The notes under the pieces are model-generated. The model was not told the DNA's origin and ran no database searches. It saw only the letters and a program-made list of their open reading frames with translations. The position numbers were made by a program, and so were the translations under genes. From Belnapia moabensis DSM 16746 (GTDB lineage Bacteria > Pseudomonadota > Alphaproteobacteria > Acetobacterales > Acetobacteraceae): 64,000 nucleotides of DNA. Shown piece after piece: positions 25,744 to 33,264 of this stretch; positions within the stretch are counted from its first letter, which is position 1, and every line of letters begins with the position of its first letter. The DNA lies in assembly GCF_000745835.1 (NCBI RefSeq), contig NZ_JQKB01000012.1, positions 1 to 64,000 of the forward strand, in the 5' to 3' direction.

Positions 25744-26582
25744 GGGCCGGGCCCCTCGCAGCCGTGCCCGTGCCGCCCGCCGGCGCCGGCTTCGGCGAGC
25801 TGCGGGCCGGCAACCTCGGCGTCCGCATCGCCGAGACGGCGGAGGAGGTCGATGCCGCGCAGGCGCTGCGCTTCCGCGTCTTCTACGAGGAAATGGGCGC
25901 GCACCCGGATGCCGAGACGCGGGCGAGTGCCCGCGACCGCGACGCCTTCGATCCCGTGGCCGACCATCTGCTGGTCATCGACCACGACCTTGGCGAGGGG
26001 CCGGAATCGGTCGTCGGCACCTACCGGCTGATCCGGCGCGAGGCGGCGCGGGCGGTGGGTGGCTTCTATTCGGCCGCGGAATACGATATTGCGCCGCTGG
26101 TCGCCCTGCCCGGCCCGATCCTGGAGCTGGGCCGCTCCTGCGTCGGCGCCAACCATCGCACGCGGGGCACCTTGCAGCTGCTCTGGCGCGGCATCGCGGC
26201 CTATGTCTTTCGACACCGGATCGACGTGATGTTCGGCTGCGCCAGCCTGCCGGGGACGGATCTCGACGCGCTGGCCCCGGTGCTGAGCTATCTGCACGCC
26301 CATCACCTGGCGCCGCCGGCGCTGCGGCCGCGGGCGCTGCCCGAACGCTACGTGCCGATGGACCGGCTGCCGCCGGCCGCGCTCGACATCCGCGCAGTGC
26401 AGAACGAGCTGCCGCCGCTCATCAAGGGCTATCTCCGCCTCGGCGGCTTCATCGGCGACGGCGCGGTGCTCGATCCGCAGTTCAACACCACGGATGTCTG
26501 CATCGTGGTGAAGACCGAGCTGATCACCGACAAGTATTCGAAGCATTACGAGCGGAAGCTGGGGCCGGGCGTCTTCGACTGA
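25740..26582 (+). CDS. olsB: OlsB-like N-acyltransferase (ornithine lipid synthesis)
   Basis: A 280-residue acyltransferase of the GNAT-like OlsB family, which adds a 3-hydroxyacyl chain from ACP to ornithine as the first step toward phosphorus-free ornithine lipids. Seen: ALRFRVFYEEMGAHPD, RDAFDPVADHLLVID, VVGTYRLIRREAA, LELGRSCVGANHRTRGTLQL, and FGCASLPGTDLDA. The C-terminal IKGYLRLGGFIGDGAVLDPQ is typical. No OlsA partner is next door. Translational overlap with fur suggests control together with metal status, which is inference. Confidence 0.85.
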   Translation: MRAGPLAAVPVPPAGAGFGELRAGNLGVRIAETAEEVDAAQALRFRVFYEEMGAHPDAETRASARDRDAFDPVADHLLVIDHDLGEGPESVVGTYRLIRREAARAVGGFYSAAEYDIAPLVALPGPILELGRSCVGANHRTRGTLQLLWRGIAAYVFRHRIDVMFGCASLPGTDLDALAPVLSYLHAHHLAPPALRPRALPERYVPMDRLPPAALDIRAVQNELPPLIKGYLRLGGFIGDGAVLDPQFNTTDVCIVVKTELITDKYSKHYERKLGPGVFD

Positions 26583-26612
26583 GGGCGAGGATTTCTCCCC
26601 GCCCTGCCTTGG

Positions 26613-27935
26613 TCAGCCGTTGCGGTAGTGCCGCTTCGCCCGGCGCTCCGCCTCGCGCGCCGCGGCCTCGGGCGTCGCCTGGCCGGAGGCGACGGAGGCG
26701 CACATCTGGATCAGCACGTAATCGGCCGCGACGGCGCCGGAGGCGAGGCTGATCGGGCCGCGATAGCCGCTCCAGAAGGGCATGTTCATCGTGTCGGCGA
26801 AGACGGCGAGCTTGGGGTCCGAGGTCCAGACGGCGCTCTGCTTGTAGGCGTTCAGCGGATGCGCCCAGTAGCCGAGGCAGCCGAGCAGCCAGGGGTCGTA
26901 CTGCTCGGCCTCCATCATGAAGGCGAGGAAGGTCTTGGCCACGTTGGGGTAGCGCGTGTGCCGGAAGACCATGGCGTTCATCACCGTCGCCGAATGGGGC
27001 GGCGCGCTGGCGAGGCCGCGCGGCATCAGCGCGTGGTTCATATCCTCGGCGATGGGGCGTGTGTTGGGGTCGTTCTTGACGGCGAAGTAGAGCGAGACAC
27101 CGTTGGCCGTCAGCCAGATCTCCTGCGCCGAGAATGCCCGGTTGTTGGAGGTGTCGGACCAGGAGAGCGTGCCGTTGATGAAGGTGGGGTAGAGGTCCTT
27201 CAGGTAGGTCAGGGCGTTGACGGTCTCGCGGCTGTTGATGGCGACCTTGCCGTCCTCGTCCACCAGCATGGCGCCATGCGACCAGAGCAGCCAGTTGGCG
27301 AAGCCGTTGCCGTCGCCGACCGCGTTGCCGAGGGCGAAGCCCGCCGGCTTGCCAGCTTGGCGCAGGACCTGGCAGAGCTTCAGGAAGCCGGCATGGTCCT
27401 GCGGGATGGCGTCGAACCCCACCTCCTTCAGCGCCGAGATGCGGTAATTCGCCGGGCCGATATTCCCGCCGATCGGCAGGCCGAGCCAGGTCTGCGAGCG
27501 GTCCTTCTTGCCGTATTTCTCGGCGAGGAACATCCAGCCGCCATAGCGCTGGCCGAGATACTCGGCGATGTCGGAGACCTCGACGACCTTGTCCTGGTAG
27601 ATATGCGGGTCGTCGGCCCAGCCGATGACGATGTCGGGCCCGCTGCCGGTATTGGCGACGACGGCGGTCTGCGGGCGGATATCTTCCCAGCCGACGAAAT
27701 CGATGCGGACGGGGATGTTGTAGCGGTCCTGGAAGGCCTGGGCGTTGCGGCGGAAGATCACTTCGTCCGGCTCGACGAAGCGCGAGGGGCGGATGATGCG
27801 GAGGCTGGCGCCCGGCTCCAGCGGCAGGCGGGGCGGGGCGACGTCGCGGCGGGGGATGGCGGGCTGGGCGAAGGCGGGGCCGGTGAGCGCGGCGGCGCCG
27901 AGGGCGAGCGTCGCCCTGCGGGTCAGGTTGTGCAT
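26613..27935 (-). CDS. ABC-transporter extracellular solute-binding protein (family 1 type)
   Basis: A 440-residue periplasmic binding protein. The N-terminus LTRRATLALGAAALTGPAFA is a Tat-type signal peptide. The mature part follows the sugar-binding family 1 pattern (VRIDFVGWEDIRPQTAVV, GPDIVIGWADDPHIYQDKVV, SQTWLGLPIGGNIGPANYRI, NAMVFRHTRYPNVAKTFLAF). GGGAGGAAC lies seven bases before the ATG at 27935. No permease or ATPase gene is adjacent, so it is an orphan here; the ligand is not predictable by eye. Confidence 0.87.
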   Translation of the reverse strand: MHNLTRRATLALGAAALTGPAFAQPAIPRRDVAPPRLPLEPGASLRIIRPSRFVEPDEVIFRRNAQAFQDRYNIPVRIDFVGWEDIRPQTAVVANTGSGPDIVIGWADDPHIYQDKVVEVSDIAEYLGQRYGGWMFLAEKYGKKDRSQTWLGLPIGGNIGPANYRISALKEVGFDAIPQDHAGFLKLCQVLRQAGKPAGFALGNAVGDGNGFANWLLWSHGAMLVDEDGKVAINSRETVNALTYLKDLYPTFINGTLSWSDTSNNRAFSAQEIWLTANGVSLYFAVKNDPNTRPIAEDMNHALMPRGLASAPPHSATVMNAMVFRHTRYPNVAKTFLAFMMEAEQYDPWLLGCLGYWAHPLNAYKQSAVWTSDPKLAVFADTMNMPFWSGYRGPISLASGAVAADYVLIQMCASVASGQATPEAAAREAERRAKRHYRNG

Positions 27936-28047
27936 GGTTTGTTCCTCCCAAGCGAAGCCTTGGCCGCGGCGACGCCCGGGGCGCCGCCCGGCACGGGGAG
28001 GATGCGTCATGCCGGGGGCGGAAAGCGAGGAAAAGCGGCGGCGGCGG

Positions 28048-28257
28048 TCAGGCTGGCGTATCGACGAAGCCGCGATAGACGGCGAGCACGGTGTCGTCGA
28101 CCACCAGGCCGCGGTCGAGGAAGCGGTGGAGGATCTTGGCATCGACCTTGCGGCCGCTCGCTTTCATCCGGGCGGCGAGGTCGTGAATGCTGAGGCCGTG
28201 CTGGGCGACATAGGCCTGCAGGTCGGATTTCACCTGCTCGCGTTGGGTGGGTGTCAT
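28048..28257 (-). CDS. Small HTH-like protein of unknown function
   Basis: A 69-residue protein with a helical core (REQVKSDLQAYVAQHGLSIH, then DLAARMKASGRKVDAKILHR) that resembles a helix-turn-helix unit, ending VVDDTVLAVYRGFVDTPA. It has a clear ribosome-binding site GGGAGGAA nine bases ahead of the ATG at 28257. That site lies in one arm of a perfect hairpin, so translation may be controlled. The gene is upstream of and co-directional with the solute-binding protein gene, about 110 bases apart. I recognise no named family. Confidence 0.68.
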   Translation of the reverse strand: MTPTQREQVKSDLQAYVAQHGLSIHDLAARMKASGRKVDAKILHRFLDRGLVVDDTVLAVYRGFVDTPA

Positions 28258-28266
28258 TGCCTGGTT

Positions 28267-28282
28267 CCTCCCGTGTGGGAGG
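28267..28282 (-). promoter_or_regulatory. Hairpin sequestering the ribosome-binding site of the 69-residue gene
   Basis: On the transcribed strand the leader reads CCTCCC-ACAC-GGGAGG, then AACCAGGCA and ATG. The six-base anti-SD arm pairs perfectly with the ribosome-binding site across a four-base loop. Such an arrangement would keep the gene off unless the hairpin opens (temperature, protein or ribosome action). The structure is read from sequence; regulation is inferred. Confidence 0.6.
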
Positions 28283-28319
28283 AGTGAACGCCTGGGCGCG
28301 AGCCCCTGTCCAGCGGTGG

Positions 28320-29096
28320 CTAGCGCCGCAGCTCCATCTGAATCGGCCCCTCGCGCTCGCCATTGGCGAACTGGTCGACCATCGCATTGCCGCTATGGCC
28401 GAGATTGCCGGCCGGGCCGGTCCAGACGATGCGGCCCTTGTGGATCATCGCCGCGGTCTCGCCGATGCGGCGGGCGCTGGCCATGTCGTGGGTGATGGAA
28501 ACGGCGGTGGCGCCGAGGCGCTTCACGCAGTCGACGATCAGCCCGTCGATGACGGCGCCCATGATGGGGTCGAGGCCGGTGGTCGGCTCGTCGAAGAAGA
28601 TGATGTCGGGCTGGGCGGCGATGGCGCGGGCCAGGGCCACGCGCTTCTGCATGCCGCCCGAGAGCTCGGCCGGGGAGAGGTCGCCGACCGTCTCGGCGAG
28701 GCCGACCTGGGCCAGTACTTCCACCGCCTTTTCGCGGGCCTTGGCGCGGGTGATGCGGTTCTGCGCGAGGAGCTTGAAGCAGACATTCTCCCAGACGGGG
28801 AGGCTGTCGAAGAGCGCGCCGTTCTGGAACAGCATGCCGATGCGGTCGCCGAGGGCCTCGCGCTCGCGGCGCGGCAGCTTCAGCACGTCGACGCCGTCGA
28901 TCTCGATGACGCCTTCATCGGGCTCGATCAGGCCGAGGATGCATTTGATCGTCACCGACTTGCCGGAGCCGGAGCCGCCGAGGATCACCATCCCCTGCCC
29001 CGCCGCCACGTCGAGGTCGACGCCGTCGAGCACGCGCTTCGGGCCGAAGGCCTTCTTCACGCCGCGCATGCGGATCTTGGGAAGGGCCCCGCTCAT
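28320..29096 (-). CDS. mlaF: ABC transporter ATP-binding protein, MlaF type
   Basis: A 258-residue ATPase of the Mla phospholipid transport system. Walker A is LGGSGSGKSVTIKCILGL, the signature is ELSGGMQKRVALARAI, Walker B IIFFDEPTTGLDPIMG, and the switch His TAVSITHDM. The LSGGMQKR form and FQNGALFDSLPVWENV are characteristic of MlaF. Its ATG overlaps the mlaE stop by four bases. No MCE-domain (mlaD) gene follows, unlike the full operon of enteric bacteria. Confidence 0.9.
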   Translation of the reverse strand: MSGALPKIRMRGVKKAFGPKRVLDGVDLDVAAGQGMVILGGSGSGKSVTIKCILGLIEPDEGVIEIDGVDVLKLPRREREALGDRIGMLFQNGALFDSLPVWENVCFKLLAQNRITRAKAREKAVEVLAQVGLAETVGDLSPAELSGGMQKRVALARAIAAQPDIIFFDEPTTGLDPIMGAVIDGLIVDCVKRLGATAVSITHDMASARRIGETAAMIHKGRIVWTGPAGNLGHSGNAMVDQFANGEREGPIQMELRR

Positions 29097-29881
29097 TGGG
29101 CGAAGAAGATCTCGGTCAGCACGTAGTCGAGTGCGAGGATCAGGATGGAGGAGGCGACCACGGCGGCCGTCGTCGCCCCGCCGACGCCCTGCGCGCCACC
29201 CTTGCTGCGGTAGCCGCACCAGGTGCCCATCAGCGCGATGATGAAGCCGAAGACCGCGGCCTTGACGAGGCCCGAGATCACGTCGCCGGTCTGGAGGAAG
29301 TCGAAGGTCGACTTCAGGTAGGCGGCGGAGACGAAGCCGAGCTTCAGCGTGCCGATCAGCCAGCCGCCCATGACGCCGAGGATGTCGGCCACCAGCACGA
29401 GCAGGGGGAGCGCCAGGGTCGCGGCCAGCAGGCGTGGGGCGACGAGGTATTTCATCGGGTTGGTGGAGAGGGTGGTCAGGGCGTCGATCTGGTCGGTGAC
29501 GCGCATGGTGCCGATCTCGGCGGCGAAGCTGGCGCCGATGCGGCCGGCGACCATCAGCGCAGCGAGCACGGGCCCCAATTCGCGGACCAGGGAGATGACG
29601 ACGACGCTGGCGATGGCGCTCTGGGCGTTGAAGCGGGCGAAGCCGGTGTAGCTCTGCAAGGCGAGGACCATGCCGGTGAAGACCGCGGTCAGCGCGACGA
29701 CGGGCAGGGAGAACCAGGCGACTTCGACGAAGGCGGCCCAGAACAGGCGGCCGTAGAAGGGCGGGCGGACGAGATGGCTCACCGCCTCCAGCGCGAAGAG
29801 GGCGACGTCGCCGAGGGTGCGGCAGGCGCCGAGCGTCGCGCGGCCGAGGGCCGCCAGCGGATCGAGCAGGATGGCCGCCAT
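29093..29881 (-). CDS. mlaE: MlaE-type ABC permease
   Basis: A 262-residue inner-membrane permease (Pfam MlaE) for phospholipid movement between membranes. It has five or six membrane helices and the family core FTGMVLALQSYTGFARFNAQ, VVISLVRELGPVLAALMVAG and SFAAEIGTMRVTDQIDAL. A start at 29881 overlaps the alr stop by one base (TGATG), so alr, mlaE and mlaF are translated as a chain. Confidence 0.9.
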   Translation of the reverse strand: MAAILLDPLAALGRATLGACRTLGDVALFALEAVSHLVRPPFYGRLFWAAFVEVAWFSLPVVALTAVFTGMVLALQSYTGFARFNAQSAIASVVVISLVRELGPVLAALMVAGRIGASFAAEIGTMRVTDQIDALTTLSTNPMKYLVAPRLLAATLALPLLVLVADILGVMGGWLIGTLKLGFVSAAYLKSTFDFLQTGDVISGLVKAAVFGFIIALMGTWCGYRSKGGAQGVGGATTAAVVASSILILALDYVLTEIFFAQ

Positions 29882-30948
29882 CAGGCGCCGGTGTACTCAC
29901 GGCGGTAGCGGGCGCCGAGCGAGGTCAGGATCTCGTAGCCGATGGTGCCGGCGGCCGTCGCCAGGTCGTCCGGCGTCTGGCCGGGACCGATCAGCCCGAT
30001 CCGGTCGCCGGGCGCGGGGAGAGGCACATCGGTCACGTCGAAGGTGATCAGATCCATGGATACCCGGCCAACCAGGGGCACGGGCCGACCGGCGAGGATG
30101 CCGGTGGCTCGCCCCGAGAGGGCGCGAAGGTAGCCATCCGCATACCCGGCGGCAACCGTGGCAGTCCGGGAAGGGCGCGGGGCGGTCCAGCTGGCGCCGT
30201 AACCCACTGGCGTCCCTGCCGGAATCTCGCGGATTTGCAGGATCGGGGCCTCCAGCCCCACCACTTGGCGCATCGGGTTGGGCCGGGCGGGGGTGGGGTT
30301 GATGCCGTAGAGGGCGCAGCCGGGCCGGCCGAGATCGCTGGCGAAATCCGGGCCGAGGAAGAGGCCGGAGGAATTGGCGAAGCTGCGCGGCAGGGGCGGC
30401 AGGCGGGCGCAGGCGGCGGCGAAGCGGGTGGCCTGCCGGGCGTTCAGCGGGTGCTCCGGTGCGTCGGCGCAGGCGAGATGCGTCATGACGTAGCGGAGGT
30501 CGAGGCCGGCGAGCAGGCCGTGGTCGGCGGCGAGGCGATTCAGCTCCGTCGCATCGAGGCCGAGGCGGGCCATGCCGGTGTCGATATGGAGGATCGCGGG
30601 CAGCGGCCGGCCGGCTTGGCGGGCGGTCGTGGTCCAGGCGGCGAGGTCGGGCAGGCCGTTCAGGACCGGGATCAGGTCCCCGGCCTCCGGGTGGCCGGGG
30701 GGGAAGCCGTTGAGAATGGCGATCATCGGGCCGGGGCCGATCGCCGCGCGGACCGCGACGCCTTCCGCCAGGTGGGCGACGAAGAAATGCCGGCAGCCGG
30801 CGGCGAGCAGGGCGCGGGAGACCGGCGGGGCGCCGAGGCCGTAGCCATCGGCCTTCACTGCCGCGCCGACTCTCCGGCCCTCGGCGAGTTGCCGCCAATT
30901 CGCGGCGAGCGCGGCGAGATTGATGGTGAGGCGGGCCTCAATATCCAT
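29881..30948 (-). CDS. alr: Alanine racemase
   Basis: A 355-residue PLP enzyme that makes D-alanine for peptidoglycan. The PLP-lysine motif is GAAVKADGYGLG near residue 35; other blocks are HIDTGMARLGLD, VMTHLACADAPEHPLN, SGLFLGPDFASDLGRPGCAL, the Tyr of VGYGASWTAPR, and VGRVSMDLITFDVTD. Two adjacent ATG codons (30951 and 30948) may serve. Its start lies inside the last codons of dnaB (overlap about 11 bases), a linkage seen widely. Confidence 0.92.
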   Translation of the reverse strand: MDIEARLTINLAALAANWRQLAEGRRVGAAVKADGYGLGAPPVSRALLAAGCRHFFVAHLAEGVAVRAAIGPGPMIAILNGFPPGHPEAGDLIPVLNGLPDLAAWTTTARQAGRPLPAILHIDTGMARLGLDATELNRLAADHGLLAGLDLRYVMTHLACADAPEHPLNARQATRFAAACARLPPLPRSFANSSGLFLGPDFASDLGRPGCALYGINPTPARPNPMRQVVGLEAPILQIREIPAGTPVGYGASWTAPRPSRTATVAAGYADGYLRALSGRATGILAGRPVPLVGRVSMDLITFDVTDVPLPAPGDRIGLIGPGQTPDDLATAAGTIGYEILTSLGARYRREYTGA

Positions 30949-32464
30949 CATGGCCGATATGCGCCTGGTCGAGATCGCCGAAGCGGGTGAACTCGGCCTC
31001 GAAGAAGAGCGGGATTGTACCGGTCGGGCCGTGGCGCTGCTTGGCGATGATGAGGTCGGCGCGGTTGTGGACGCGCTCCATCTCCTGCTGCCACTTCGCG
31101 GTGGCCTCGCCGAAGTCGTCGGCCTTCTCGAAGCCGACATCCTTCGGCTGGCGCTGCTGGAGGTAGTATTCGTCGCGGTAGACGAACATGACCATGTCGG
31201 CGTCCTGCTCGATGGAGCCGGATTCGCGGAGGTCGGAGAGCTGCGGCCGCTTGTCCTCGCGCTGCTCGACGGCGCGGGAGAGCTGAGAGAGCGCCATCAC
31301 CGGGACGGACAGCTCTTTCGCAATCGCCTTGAGGCCCTGGGTGATCATCGAGATTTCCAGCACCCGGCTCTCGGGCCGCGTACCGGCCGCGGGGCGCATC
31401 AGCTGGAGGTAGTCGACGACGATGAACTCAAGCCCGCGCGTCCGCTTCAGCCGGCGGCAGCGGGTACGGAGGGCGGAGATGGTGATGGCGGGCGTGTCGT
31501 CGATGACGAGCGGCAGGGTGGCCAGCTCGCGGCTCACCTCGACGAAGCGGTCGAAGTCGCGCTGCGAGATGTCGCCGCGGCGGATCTTGTCGCCGGAGAT
31601 GCGGGAGGCCTCGGAGAGCAGGCGGGTGGCGAGCTGGTCGGCGCTCATTTCCAGCGAGAAGATGGCGACGGTGCCGCGGGGCTGGACGTCGGGGCCCTTC
31701 TCGCGCGCCTCGCGCACCAGGGCCTGGGCGGCGCCGAAGGCGACCTTGGTGGCGAGAGCCGTCTTGCCCATGCCGGGGCGGCCGGCGAGGATCAGCAGGT
31801 CGGAGCCGTGGAGGCCGCCGGTCTTGGCGTCGAGGTCGCGGAGGCCGGAGGAGAGGCCGGAGACGCCGCCGGGCGTCGAGAAGGCCCGCTCGGCGGCCAG
31901 CACCGCATCCGTCAGCGCCCGCTCGAAGGTGACGAAGCCGCCCTCCGAGCCGCCATCCTTGGCGAGGTCGAAGAGGCGCTGCTCGGCGGCTTCGAGCTGG
32001 GCCTTGGCGTCGAGATCGGGCTCGGCGCCATAGGCGCGGTTCACCACCTCCTCGCCTACATCGACGAGCTGGCGGCGCAGCCAGGCGTCGTGGATCATCC
32101 GGCCGTATTCGCCGGCATTAATGATGCCGATCATGGCCGAGAGGAGCTGGGCGAGGTAGGCCGGGCCGCCGACCTCGTCGAGCAGGCCGGAATGCTCGAA
32201 TTCCGGCCGCAGCGTCACGACATCGGCGAGCTGGCCGGCCTCGATTCGGCGCTGGATGGCGCGGAAGATGCGGCCATGGACCGCATCGGCGAAATGCTCC
32301 GGGGCAAGGAATTCGGAGACCCGTTCATAGGCCTTGTTGTTGGCCAGCAGGGCGCCGAGCAGCGCCTGTTCCGCCTGCAGATTGGAGGGCGGGAGCCTCT
32401 GGGAGAGGCCCAGCATGCCGCTGTCGAGGCCGGCGAATGGGGCGGACGGGTCCATGGTGTTCAT
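30938..32464 (-). CDS. dnaB: Replicative DNA helicase DnaB
   Basis: A 508-residue hexameric helicase of the replisome. The N-terminal domain is PPSNLQAEQALLGALLANNK to ARLRRQLVDVGEEVVNRAY-like helices. The RecA-like motor has Walker A LAGRPGMGKTALATKVA (about residue 222), FSLEMSADQLATRLL, Walker B FIVVDYLQLMRP, and SQLSRAVEQREDKRPQLSDL. It ends with the usual LIIAKQRHGPTGTIPLFFE. No intein or insertion is visible. The loader DciA is encoded elsewhere in this window (52.1 kb). Two DnaA-box-like 9-mers lie 28-55 bases before its start. Confidence 0.95.
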   Translation of the reverse strand: MNTMDPSAPFAGLDSGMLGLSQRLPPSNLQAEQALLGALLANNKAYERVSEFLAPEHFADAVHGRIFRAIQRRIEAGQLADVVTLRPEFEHSGLLDEVGGPAYLAQLLSAMIGIINAGEYGRMIHDAWLRRQLVDVGEEVVNRAYGAEPDLDAKAQLEAAEQRLFDLAKDGGSEGGFVTFERALTDAVLAAERAFSTPGGVSGLSSGLRDLDAKTGGLHGSDLLILAGRPGMGKTALATKVAFGAAQALVREAREKGPDVQPRGTVAIFSLEMSADQLATRLLSEASRISGDKIRRGDISQRDFDRFVEVSRELATLPLVIDDTPAITISALRTRCRRLKRTRGLEFIVVDYLQLMRPAAGTRPESRVLEISMITQGLKAIAKELSVPVMALSQLSRAVEQREDKRPQLSDLRESGSIEQDADMVMFVYRDEYYLQQRQPKDVGFEKADDFGEATAKWQQEMERVHNRADLIIAKQRHGPTGTIPLFFEAEFTRFGDLDQAHIGHDGY

Positions 32465-32491
32465 GACGCCAGTCTAGCCCAGACGGGTGGC

Positions 32492-32519
32492 TGTGGATCA
32501 TGGGGATGGCTGTGGATAA
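32492..32519. promoter_or_regulatory. Two DnaA-box-like 9-mers upstream of dnaB
   Basis: TGTGGATAA at 32511-32519 is a perfect reverse complement of the DnaA box TTATCCACA. TGTGGATCA at 32492-32500 differs by one base. They are in the same orientation, 19 bases apart, within a short direct repeat (GGCTGTGGAT). They fall where a dnaB promoter would be expected. Confidence 0.6.
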
Positions 32520-32520
32520 C

Positions 32521-32580
32521 GGGGGCAACCTCGAAGCTTGCCCCCGGCGTGGCTTTTGGGGCGCCCCATGAGGGGCGCCC
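32521..32580. other. Two strong hairpins between the GH16 gene and dnaB
   Basis: GGGGGCAA/TTGCCCCC (32521-32545) and GGGCGCCCC-ATGA-GGGGCGCCC (32559-32580) form perfect 8- and 9-bp stems. Neither has a T run in the direction of transcription, so they may stop the GH16 transcript inefficiently or protect RNA ends. Confidence 0.5.
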
Positions 32581-32614
32581 GCCCGACATTACCGGCTGGC
32601 CTGCTGGAGAATAA

Positions 32615-33175
32615 TTAGCCGATCCAGGTGTCGGTGTAGCTGACCTCGTAGACCGTCAGCGAGGTGTTGGGATTGTTGTTCAGCATGCCGAAGACGGCAT
32701 CGATGCCGCCATGCTCGAAATCCTTGCCGACATTCTTGGTGATGGTGCCGTAGGTGTGGCCGTCCACCTTGAAGACGAGCTTGTTCGGCGTCCAGTCGAG
32801 CGAATACTTGTGCGGCCTGCTCTCGTCGAGGCCATCATAGGTCACGGTGCGGTAACCGTCGCCGCCGGTGGAGGTCTTGTGATGGGCGGTGCCGTAGGCC
32901 CGGCCATTGTGGATCTCGGCGAGGTCCATCTCGGTGCCCGGCCACTTGTCGTTGCCCGGCCAGAGCATGACGGCGGAGCCCGCTTGGTTGCCCTTCAGCG
33001 CCGCGACGACCTCGTAATGCCCGTAGCCGTTGCCGGCGCTCGCGCCCGTCGGCCACTGCATGATGCCGGAATAACCGGTGAGCGTGACCTGGCCAGCGAT
33101 GCTGGTGTCGATCTTGCCCCAGGTATGGTTGAGCTGGCCGACGCCACGATTAAAGGTTTCGAAAAAGTTAGCCAA
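32615..33175 (-). CDS. Glycoside hydrolase family 16 beta-glucanase-like protein
   Basis: A 186-residue jelly-roll protein of family GH16. The catalytic motif is intact: WPGTEMDLAEIHNG, the ExDxxE pattern. Other blocks are GYGHYEVVAALKGN, YGTAHHKTSTGGDGY, HKYSLDWTPNKLVFKVDGHT and GMLNNNPN. It lacks a signal peptide, so if exported it needs another route. The start is TTG at 33175 with GGGAG/GGAG just upstream; no ATG or GTG is near. It is short for GH16 (usually 220-280), close to a minimal catalytic domain. Upstream DNA is much more AT-rich than the genome, which hints at horizontal origin. Confidence 0.82.
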   Translation of the reverse strand: MANFFETFNRGVGQLNHTWGKIDTSIAGQVTLTGYSGIMQWPTGASAGNGYGHYEVVAALKGNQAGSAVMLWPGNDKWPGTEMDLAEIHNGRAYGTAHHKTSTGGDGYRTVTYDGLDESRPHKYSLDWTPNKLVFKVDGHTYGTITKNVGKDFEHGGIDAVFGMLNNNPNTSLTVYEVSYTDTWIG

Positions 33176-33223
33176 AACTCCAACTCCCTGTCACTTCAAT
33201 GAAACTGAGCAAACAAGTCCGTG

Positions 33224-33264
33224 AACAGGAAAACCTGTTACGGCGTATTTCGTCGCAAGGTCAA
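33224..33264 (-). promoter_or_regulatory. Candidate promoter and operator of the GH16 gene
   Basis: On the minus strand TTGACC (33264-33259), a 17-base spacer and GTAACA (33241-33236) form a plausible promoter. A perfect dyad AACAGG-N4-CCTGTT (33224-33239) covers the -10 and start region and looks like a repressor site. Position 33176-33300 is visibly AT-rich. Confidence 0.45.

Noticed and set aside
26613-32464. A complete Mla operon with a binding component
   Set aside because: The solute-binding protein is of the sugar family-1 type, not MlaC or MCE, so it is not a Mla part.
32559-32580. Classical terminator for the GH16 gene
   Set aside because: The stem is perfect but is followed by CAAAAG in the direction of transcription, not a T run, so it is listed only as a hairpin.
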